Shown: one piece after another, positions 57,201 to 64,000 of the stretch | Layout: every line of letters begins with the position of its first letter | How positions within the stretch are numbered: position 1 is the stretch's first letter | NCBI RefSeq assembly: GCF_905171765.1 | Contig: NC_053390.1 | Span: forward strand, 587,848,471 to 587,912,470 | DNA: 64,000 nucleotides | DNA from: Bufo bufo | Lineage: Eukaryota; Chordata; Amphibia; Anura; Bufonidae | Direction: 5' to 3' | The notes under the pieces: model-generated | Seen by the model: only the letters and a program-made list of their open reading frames with translations | Told to the model about the DNA's origin: nothing | Databases searched by the model: none | Translations under genes and position numbers: made by a program

Positions 57201-58490
57201 ACTATATAGAAATTATATTATAGGTATATCACACTGCTGCTTCATTCAGTTTTTTTGGGGGGCAACTGGTATATCACACAAGTTGCAATTAGTTGTTCCA
57301 ATAGTGTTTGTCCCTCTGTATAGCTGCGATATCTTAGCAGAACCACACACAAATGATGCACAATACAAATGCACTATATAGAAATTATATTATACGTATA
57401 TCACACCCCTGCTTCATTCAGTTTTTTGGGGGGGCAACTGGTATATAACACCAATTGCAATTAGATGCTCCAATAGTGTTGGTCCCTCTGTATAGCTGCG
57501 GTATCTCAGCAGAACCACACACAAATGCTGCACAATACAAATGCACTATATAGAAATTATATTATAGGTATATCACACTGCTGCTTCATTCAGTTTTTTT
57601 GGGGGGGCAACTGGTATATCACACCAGTGGCAATTAGTTGTTCCATTTGCATTGGTCCCTCTGTATAGCTGTGGTATCTGAGAAAAACCACACACAAATG
57701 CTGCACAATACAAATGCACTATATAGATATAATATTATAGGTATATTACACCCCTGCCTCAATCAGTTTTTTTTTTGGGGGGGGGGCAACTGGCATATCA
57801 CACCAGTTGCAATTAGTTATTCCAATAATGTTGGTCCCCCTTTATAGCTGCGGTATCTCAGCAGAACCGCAAACAAATTCTGCACAATACAACTGCACTA
57901 TGTAGAAATTAGATTATAGGTACGGTATATCACACCCCTGCCTTAATAATTTTTTGGGGGGGAAACTGGTATATCACACCAGTTGCAATTAGTCGTTCCA
58001 ATAGCGTTGGTCCCTCTGTATAGCTGCGGTATCTCAGCAGAACCGCACACAAATGATGCACAATACAAATGCACTATATAGTAATTATTTTATCGGTATA
58101 TCAATCCCCTGCCTCAATCAGTTTTTTTTTTTTGGGGGGGGGGGGGAAACTGGTATATCACATTAGTTGCAATTAGTTGTTCCAATACCGTTGGTCCCTC
58201 TGTATAGCTGCGGTTTTTAAGCATATCCGCACATAAATGCTGCACAATACAAATGCACTATATAGAAATGATATTATAGGTATATCACACCCCTGCCTCA
58301 ATCAGTTTTTTTGGGGGGGGCAACTGGTATATCACACCAATTGCAATTAGTCGTTCCAATAGCGTTGGTCCCTCTGTATAGCTGCGGTATCGCAGTAGAA
58401 ACGCACACAACTGCTGCACAATACAAATGCACTATAATATACTTTCTATGTTAAAAAGTATATTATAAGTATATCACACCCCTCAGTATG
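51240..58490. repeat. ~172-bp minisatellite array, about 37 units
   Basis: Every unit contains GGTATATCACACC, a T-run followed by a G-run (T5-8 G4-10), a hairpin AACTGGT..ACCAGTT, then GCAATTAGTTGTTCCAATAG, CCCTCTGTATAGCTGCGG, and ATGCACTATATAGAAATTAT. Period is 170-175 bases. It is interrupted by the Harbinger element at 53184-53971. A 1,039-base block (six units) is duplicated at 55810-56848 and 56849-57887. It lies between the hAT promoter and the transposase start, so it would be in the leader or first intron. Short frames within it are repeat artefacts. Confidence 0.95.
53184..53971. mobile_element. Harbinger-type element inside the 172-bp array
   Basis: The ends GGCCTCATGCACACGACCGT and ACGGTCGTGTGCATGAGGCC are perfect inverses, flanked by TTA (53181-53183, 53972-53974). 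It contains four GC-rich tandem units of about 50-60 bases (CACTGGCCACCAATGAGTTA plus G-runs, 53220-53430) and two hairpin pairs (CCATGGGAACGCC with GGCGTTCCCATGG; CTGCCTGGCAG with CTGCTAGGCAG). Same terminus family as 13805-14066 but three times longer. Confidence 0.85.
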
Positions 58491-58644
58491 TCACACCTAT
58501 CGATAGCACACCTATTCCAGTCTTTAAAAGAACTTTTGTGGCCCTATTAGCTAGCTTTTGGTGTCTCTAACAGTCTGTCTCTGCTCCACACAGCAACCTC
58601 TCCCTACACTGGCAAAAAGACTGAATGTAAAATGGCGGCCAGAT

Positions 58645-58665
58645 CGGGTTTATTTATAGGGTAGG
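58645..58665 (-). promoter_or_regulatory. Inner hAT promoter TATA box
   Basis: CCTATAAATA on the minus strand (58651-58660) about 200 bases inside the 5' terminus, followed downstream by CCATTTTACATTCAG and GTGTAGGGAGAGG, which parallels the outer hAT promoter at 44935. Confidence 0.5.
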
Positions 58666-58874
58666 GGGTGTGTCCATGTGCTGAAATGTCTCAAATGGCT
58701 GTCCTGTCCCACCTGATGGATGTGTCATGGGTCAAAGTTCGGCATAATGCGAAAAAATATGGCGCCGGCGGACATCGCCACATGTTAGCCTGTTCGGCGA
58801 ACCGCGAACGAACAAAGTTTGCTGTGAAATGACCGCCGGGCGAACCGCAAGGCCATCTCTACTAATCTAACAGT

Positions 58875-59168
58875 ATGTGCAGAGGCCTAAATGTTTCCGG
58901 GACAGGTCGCTGCAGAGTAAGGAGGCGTCGCAGCGAGAGTCCTGAGTCCCCGGGGTCATCTAGCGGTCGTGCCTTGACCAGCAACCCAGCGGTTTTTGAA
59001 TGGTTGACTCAGTTATCCACTTTATCCCAATTGACATCAGACACCCCTAGCCAAGAGTCGATGGGTTCGTCAGACACAACCCTTAGTTGGCATGGCCCGG
59101 GAGCAGGCCCTTTGCCCTCACCTGTCCTCAACCTGCCTCTGTCCTTTTCTGCTCCCTTAGCCAGATAA
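58875..59168 (+). pseudogene. Outer hAT transposase, N-terminal part 1
   Basis: A 97-codon frame starting MCRGLNVSGTGRCRV, immediately right of the inner hAT insertion. It has basic RRRR stretches and AVFEWLTQLSTL, which parallels GLVEWLTQPSAS in the inner transposase. A stop follows at the retroposon insertion site (59157). The function is inferred from that resemblance and position. Confidence 0.55.
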
Positions 59169-59170
59169 GT

Positions 59171-60006
59171 TTTTTTGTGTAGATAAGACGCGGCACTCGT
59201 GTCTATTTAGACTATGGTGCTGGTTGTGCTGGCTAGCATGGAACGCATAGACACTTCCGGTTTGGCTACTTCCTTCCGGGCCGGCTATATCTTACCACAT
59301 GCACCTCTCAGCCTTAGCGTCTATATGGGTGTGGACACACCATTAGCTTTTACTCCTTCCACATTTCTTCTTTACGGCAACTTGGTAAGTGTTGTTTTGT
59401 CCTGATGGGGGCACCCGGTTCTACCTCAATAGCCATATATGCATCCAAATGTCTCTACTGTTCCGAATGTTACTCTGGGGCTTTAGTCGCTCCCAGACTG
59501 TATGGGCTGCTGCCTATACCATAGGATCGCAGATTATAGATTATACACTCCTCTATGTATAGTATAATTCAATATTTATCCTGAATGTCGTTTCAACAGA
59601 TATGGAATTACATTTGACTGCTACAGTCCAATTGTGTAAAACAATAGAATATATATGTATAACTAGATTTATGTACATGAAGTCTCTGTACCGCTAAAAA
59701 AAAAATTTTTTTTTCCTTTTCCTATTTTTTGACATTTATTTGATGTTTTTTTCGATGTCCTTTTGATGTTTTTGACTACCACAGTCGAGTATTACTCAGT
59801 ATGTAAGGTGTCAGCACTACTATATGATAACAGATGTCATTGATATATATTTAAGTTGATGTTGCCACTATTATGTATACTTATGGAATATTTTTTCATT
59901 ATCACAGTGTTTGATAAAGGTCTTATGACCGAAACGTCACAAATTGGTGAAGTTGCCACAAAAATAAACAAACCGGAACAATAGTTCTTGGATTGAGTGC
60001 GGTTGT
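59171..60006 (+). mobile_element. Retroposon with 14-bp duplication and hammerhead-like motif
   Basis: TTAGCCAGATAAGT is exact at 59157-59170 and 60007-60020. The insert is non-coding, with a T/A-rich middle and, near its 3' end, a motif (59908-59941) resembling a decayed hammerhead: TTGATAA, stem GGTC/GACC, GAA, ACGT, C, with TGT/ACA as stem I. The layout fits a 5'-truncated Penelope-like or related element. Confidence 0.7.
59908..59941 (+). ncRNA. Decayed hammerhead-like motif
   Basis: Two of the invariant core positions differ from CUGANGA (TTGATAA). Stem II (GGTC/GACC), GAA, the self-complementary ACGT stem III, the GTC cleavage site and a 3-bp stem I are present. It is probably inactive. 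Confidence 0.35.
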
Positions 60007-60051
60007 TTAGCCAGATAAGTATTATATGCTGTGGTCTCAGCCCCACTATAA

Positions 60052-60405
60052 AGCGAGGACGAGCTACTAGAAGACAGTCAGCAGCTACTGGTGAGCCAAG
60101 ATGTGGAGGAGACATCAGACGCTTTCTCCGCTAGGTGGGCAAGTAGTGATGAGGAGAGTGGCATGGGTGCTGGTGTTGCGAGTGGTGAGGTTCCTGACCC
60201 AGAAAACATTGAGGAGGACATCAGTAACGTGCAGAGAGTACTCTATAATGATTTTGTAGCTGATCGCACTTGGGAGCCTGGTGAATTAGGGGCTTCATCA
60301 TCTTCGGGAGAAGATGGTGGCAGCTTGCCCGTGAGGCGGCGGCAGAGCCAGCAAGTCGCTAGTGTGGCCGGGAGTCAGCAGGGTGGCATCCATGGGGGTC
60401 GGTAG
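60052..60405 (+). pseudogene. Outer hAT transposase, N-terminal part 2
   Basis: The frame runs from SEDELLEDSQQLLVSQ through FSARWASSDEES and PDPENIEEDISNVQRVL to GIHGGR, ending at a stop. The acidic Ser-rich composition before a BED finger is as in hAT transposases. No BED finger or catalytic domain follows intact; sequence recognisable as the element ends by about 60540. Confidence 0.5.
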
Positions 60406-60540
60406 CCAAACGTGCCTGGGGTAGACCACCCGCTTCGCAGGAGCCTACCTGCCCGGAAAGCAGTGATGCACGGGTTCACGGAAGCAGCGGCAGTAGCAGT
60501 CAGTCAGTGTGTAGAGTTGGGGGTAAAATCACCTATTAGC

Positions 60541-61550
60541 AATACTGATAGGTTACTGACCAAATGCTGACCGAATGAAGGCAGATGCTCAACAGACATG
60601 ATCCGTTTTTTGCGGGTTATTGTTAATTGCCAAAATAATCAGGGACGTTAACACAAACTTACTGCTGACACACTCTCTACTCTGTCGGGGGGCTCTACTT
60701 GTATACGCGTTTAATAGAACAGGTTCTGTAGACATTTATGTGGAATCAGCTGACAACGGTGTAAAAGGAGTGCGCTTCTTCTTGGCGCTAACATCGACCT
60801 GTAAGGCTGAGTTCATACTTGAGTTATTTGATCAGTTTTGGCCCTGTGACTGCCCAAATATGTGAAGTGTCCAGTGATTCTAAGAGCGACGACTGTCATC
60901 TGCATTTTATTCTGACTCACGGTATTATTTCATTACCACAGCAGACTCCCTGTGCATGTTACTGCAAGGCACAGTGTTCTACACCACTATAAAGGCTCTA
61001 TGCAGCCAGGAAATAGCAGTTTTTTAACACGATTTGTCGCGAATAAATTCAGATCAAACAAAAAATTTTTTTTTTTTCCGGCAAACCGGCCTAATCTAAT
61101 TTTTTTCCCTGCAGCCTAGAAGAGGAATGGAGAAGGGAGACGCCTCTCCCCTGCCCCACAGCATCCATTTATATCGCTGTCCTGAGGATAGCAATACAGA
61201 TGACTATGGAGATGAGAGCTTCCACAATGGAAGCGCTCATCTCCCTGTGCCATTCCGCTGCCCTCCACTTGTCACCAGGGCCACGCTAAAGACTAAGATT
61301 GGTAATAAGCTGACAATTTCTGTTCTGTCCTGATTTTTGCTCTGTTCTTTCAATTTTCTGATTAGTTTTCAGAAGTCATCTCACTAATATACACTGATAC
61401 ATAAGACCTATACAGAAATAACCCAGGATAAACCATTCATGACAGGAGATGTTTGTAGCTTATCTACTCCCTCCCTGCATAATGACCTCTGCACAGTCCA
61501 CAGCATGCCTAGAATACTCCCATAAAAGTCAATGAAACATCTCCTGTCCA
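60541..61550. other. Unassigned DNA with MITE-end fragments
   Basis: GGCTGAGTTCATACTTGAGT at 60807 resembles a MITE end of the 36618 type. GACAGGAGATGTTT and AAACATCTCCTGTC (61441, 61527) form a hairpin-like pair. The rest is unassigned. Confidence 0.4.
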
Positions 61551-61554
61551 TTGT

Positions 61555-61770
61555 GCCAATTGTATAGGCTTATTAGGCCAGATGTCTGCCTGTGTTTATG
61601 CACACGCACATTAGTGTCAGAAGAAACTGTGGCTTGTTCTAAAGTAGCAACTAAAAACAATGTCTTAATAGGGGCAGATGCCTGTCATATTTATACACAC
61701 AAAATATTAGTCCCAGAAAAAACTGTTTGTTCTGAACAAGTATACAAAATTATGCCTTAATGGGTGTAGC
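61555..61770. repeat. Two-copy degenerate tandem repeat, ~105 bp
   Basis: GGCCAGATGTCTGCCTGTGTTTATGCACAC.. and GGGGCAGATGCCTGTCATATTTATACACAC.. are followed in both by ATTAGT, AGAAAAAACTGT or similar, and TTGTTCT, giving two tandem copies. Confidence 0.65.
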
Positions 61771-61919
61771 AATAGTACAGTGTTGATGTGGAATATGTAA
61801 GCTAAGTAGGGGCAATAGTGGCAGCAATATTAGTGGCAGCAGTAACAGTACAGCTTGGCAACTAGCAGAAAAGTTAGTAACAGTGCGGCTCTGTAAAAGT
61901 AGTAGTAAAAGTGTCAAGG

Positions 61920-62469
61920 TGTAACAGCGGCTGGTGTGCGCCTCTGTTCTCCTGCTTACTACCGCGGTCCCAGGAGCCGCGTTTAGCGGTGATCTGCTGC
62001 CAGTGTTTCCTTTTAGCCCTGGCCACAGCATGCCTGCTGCTTGTTTCCTGCAGCATTTCCTTAAGGGCCGGCGTGTGTCACTTCCTGTGTTTTATGGGTT
62101 GGATAATGCCCTCCTGCACATATATAAGTGGCTCAGTCCCCTTTCCAGATGCCTCAGTGTCAAGCTCCTTGTGTCTTGCTAAAGTTCCTGATATCCACTT
62201 GTGTTCCTGTGTTCCTGACTTGTACTTGCGTTCCTGGATTCTGCTACCCATTTGATCCCTGCCTGCTTGCCTTGACTCTCCCATTGCCGAGCTGGATTGC
62301 CTGACATGTACCTGTGCTGCCTGCCTTGACCTATTGACTGTCTGACTTCGCCTCTGCCTCATCCTTCGGTCCTGCACTGTTGCTCTTGGTAATACTACAC
62401 CTGTACCTCTGGTACCTTTCTCAGGTACCTCCTGGTCCGTCTGGACCAGCTGCCTAATGTACCTATCCT
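61920..62469 (+). mobile_element. LTR-like segment cut by hAT copy 2
   Basis: It begins TGTAACAGCGGCTGG, has a TATA-like CATATATAAG at about 62118 and a long CCTG/CTTG-rich pyrimidine-biased stretch typical of frog Gypsy LTRs. It is interrupted at 62470 by the second hAT copy; the remainder is beyond the window, so the ends cannot be verified. Confidence 0.5.
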
Positions 62470-64000
62470 TAGTGATGGACGAACATCTGCCGGGACGGTT
62501 CGCAAATGTGCTCGCACGAACGTGATCAAATGTTCGCTAACCGCAAGTTCGCGGCGGGCCCCATTCACTTTAATGGCAGGCAAACCTGAAAAACCTTCAG
62601 CTCATACTTGCAGCCACCAAATACTTAGTAGAAGAGCACAAATAGTCCCACAACATGGACACTGACATACTAGAGGGGGATCAATGACAAAATTTCCAAC
62701 AAAAAATATGTATCTTAATCAGGGGACATTTTTATGCGTCTTAAAGGGAAATTCTCAGAAATGTGCCCTGTTAGAGACTAGAAAATTTTTATTTTAGGCC
62801 ACGGAAGTACGGACGTTAAAAATTAGGCATTCACCTGACATAAATTTTTTTTATTCTGATTATGTGGTTCGAGGTACATTATGCAGTCAATGTATAAAAA
62901 TGTTACTGTAGGCCACTGGACTACAGGCCCCAAACATTAGGCATTCACCGGACATAAAAGATCAAGTGATTATGTGGCCGGAGGTATATTACACGGTCAA
63001 TGGATATCAATTTTACTGCAGGCCAGTACAAATACAGGTCAAATACATATGTTTAAAAGAACTAAAAATATTAAATTATATTAAAAACATGGCTAACGAA
63101 ATCCCCCCTCTTGAAAAAAACCCTAATGATAATAGTTGAAATTCGATAACACGTGGTCGTCACTTGTGTTGAATTCCTCCGAGGCCCCAACAATTATTCA
63201 TTCACCGTACGGAAAAGAACAAGTAAGTATGTGGCTGGAGGTAGATTACATGGTCATTGTATATCAATTTTACAGTACGCCAGTGGACTACAGGCCCCAA
63301 AAATTAAGCACTCAGCAGAAAGAAAAGAACTAGTAAGTATGTGGCTGGCGTTAGATTAAACGGTCATTGGATATTAATTTTACAGCCGGCCAGTGGACTA
63401 CAGGCCCCAAAAATTATGCATTCAACGTACAGAAAAGATCAAGTAAGTATGTGGCTGGAGGTAAATTACACTGTCATTGGATATCAATTTTACAGCAGAC
63501 CAGTGGACTACAGGCCCCAAAAATTATGCATTCAGCGGACAGAAAAGAACTAGTAAGTATGTGGCTGGAGGTAGATTACACGGTCATTGGATATCAATTT
63601 TACAGCAGGCCAGTGGACCACAGGCCACAAAAATTATGCATTCAGCAGAAAGAAAAGAACAAGTAAGTATGTGGCTGGAGGTAGTTTACACGGTCATTGG
63701 ATATCAATTTTACTGCAGGCCAGTGTATTTACAGGCTTCAAATATTATGCATTCAGCAGAAACAAAAGAACAAGTAAGTATGTGGCTTGAGGTAGATTAC
63801 ACCGTCATTGGATATCAATTTTACAGCAGGCCCGTGGACTACAGGCCCCAAAAATTATGCATTCACCATACAGAAAAGATCAAGTAAGTATGTGGCTGAA
63901 GGTAGATTACACGGTCATTGGATATCAATTTTACAGTAGACCAGTGGACTACAGGCCCAAAAATTATGCATTCAGCGGACAGAAAAGTACTAGTAAGTAT
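62470..64000 (-). mobile_element. Second copy of the large hAT family (incomplete)
   Basis: The terminus TAGTGATGGACGAACATC and the following GTTCGCTAACC, GGGCCCCATTCACTTTAATG and CACAACATGGACACTGACAT match 45767-45960 closely. The 3' array follows. The transposase would lie beyond the window. The orientation matches the inner copy. Confidence 0.85.
62825..64000. repeat. 110-bp minisatellite of hAT copy 2
   Basis: GTAAGTATGTGGCTGG-type starts occur near 63224, 63333, 63443, 63553, 63663, 63773, 63883 and 63993, a strict 110-base spacing. Units carry TGGATATCAATTTTACAGCA and GGACTACAGGCCCCAAAAAT. The array is more regular and longer than in the inner copy. Overlapping open frames of 60-136 codons are products of the 110-base period. 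Confidence 0.95.

Larger units (their letters stand above)
45767..58861 (-). mobile_element. Inner hAT transposon, 13.1 kb, with two minisatellites
   Basis: The left end TAGTGATGGATGAACATC and right end GGCCATCTCTA are inverse in their first bases. The flanking octamers CTGATCTA (45759-45766) and CTAATCTA (58862-58869) match 7/8, as expected for hAT. On the minus strand the order is terminus, promoter (58651-58660), ~7-kb 172-bp array, transposase pseudogene (51148-48034), 110-bp array, terminus. It contains a solo LTR (46152-47110) and a Harbinger MITE (53184-53971). Without these and the arrays it would be close to the 4-5 kb usual for hAT. Confidence 0.85.
44703..60540 (+). mobile_element. 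Outer hAT element, interrupted
   Basis: The left end at about 44703 reads AGATGAGCGAATCAAAGTTG, followed by AGTGGAATTCGATCCGAATT, the hAT end type also seen at 15984. A promoter (44898-44943) and a minisatellite (45335-45735) follow, then the 13.1-kb inner hAT, then plus-strand N-terminal transposase frames (58875-59168, 60052-60405) split by a retroposon. No right terminus was found, so the element seems to be broken off near 60540. Confidence 0.65.

Noticed and set aside
51644..57847. Many short plus-strand frames beginning MSLCIAAV or MLHNTNAL
   Set aside because: These are translations of single 172-bp satellite units.
51240..58490. Possible CRISPR-like or centromeric satellite
   Set aside because: Unit length near 171 bp recalls centromeric satellites, but the array lies wholly within a hAT element with a target duplication; there is no direct-repeat/spacer pattern.
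63367..63887. Overlapping frames of 60-136 codons repeating the same peptide
   Set aside because: They follow from the 110-base minisatellite period, which shifts frame every unit; there is no independent coding evidence.

Overview
The window is vertebrate nuclear DNA. It is AT-rich, intron- and intergene-like, and densely packed with transposable elements. The repeats point to a frog or toad: T2/Kolobok MITEs with TTAAAGGRR ends, PIF/Harbinger MITEs, palindromic hAT MITEs, Tc1-like elements and Gypsy-type LTRs. My guess is a neobatrachian with a large genome; this is inference from repeat recall, not a database result.

Only one host gene is visible. At 26998-27216 on the minus strand lies coding exon 1 of dkk2 (Dickkopf-2, a secreted modulator of Wnt/LRP6 signalling): signal peptide, the conserved NSIKS stretch, and a consensus donor after LGQ. 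A GC box and TATA box lie upstream (about 27.78-27.82 kb). Everything to the left (1-26997) is therefore the start of dkk2 intron 1, with exon 2 outside the window. Everything right of about 27.8 kb is upstream intergenic DNA.

Intron 1 (1-27.0 kb) holds a retroposon with a 16-bp target duplication (1.85-2.23 kb), four complete T2 MITEs, three Harbinger MITEs with TWA duplications, two Tc1 deletion derivatives sharing one internal deletion (9.09-10.05 and 16.35-17.28 kb), a hAT MITE hosting one of them, a nearly full-length decayed Tc1 (23.0-24.5 kb), an AT-rich minisatellite (6.8-7.4 kb) and TCTA microsatellites.

The upstream side is more layered. At 31.3-36.6 kb a decayed Tc1 element is split by a retroelement with a hammerhead-ribozyme-like end, by a hAT MITE, and by a 2.7-kb GC-rich giant palindrome. 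At 39.5-42.2 kb lie Harbinger and T2 MITEs and two solo LTRs with perfect target duplications. From 44.7 kb to about 60.5 kb an outer hAT element is interrupted by a 13.1-kb inner hAT element (45767-58861, 8-bp target duplication 7/8 conserved). The inner element carries a decayed transposase gene (minus strand, 51.15-48.03 kb), a ~110-bp minisatellite at its 3' end and a ~7-kb, ~172-bp minisatellite between its promoter and its transposase start. The inner element was itself hit by a solo LTR and a Harbinger element. A second copy of the same hAT family starts at 62470 and runs off the window, with its 110-bp array expanded separately.

Nothing cooperates here as a pathway apart from dkk2. 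The most unusual material is the nested hAT/minisatellite system, the hammerhead-like motifs and the giant palindrome.
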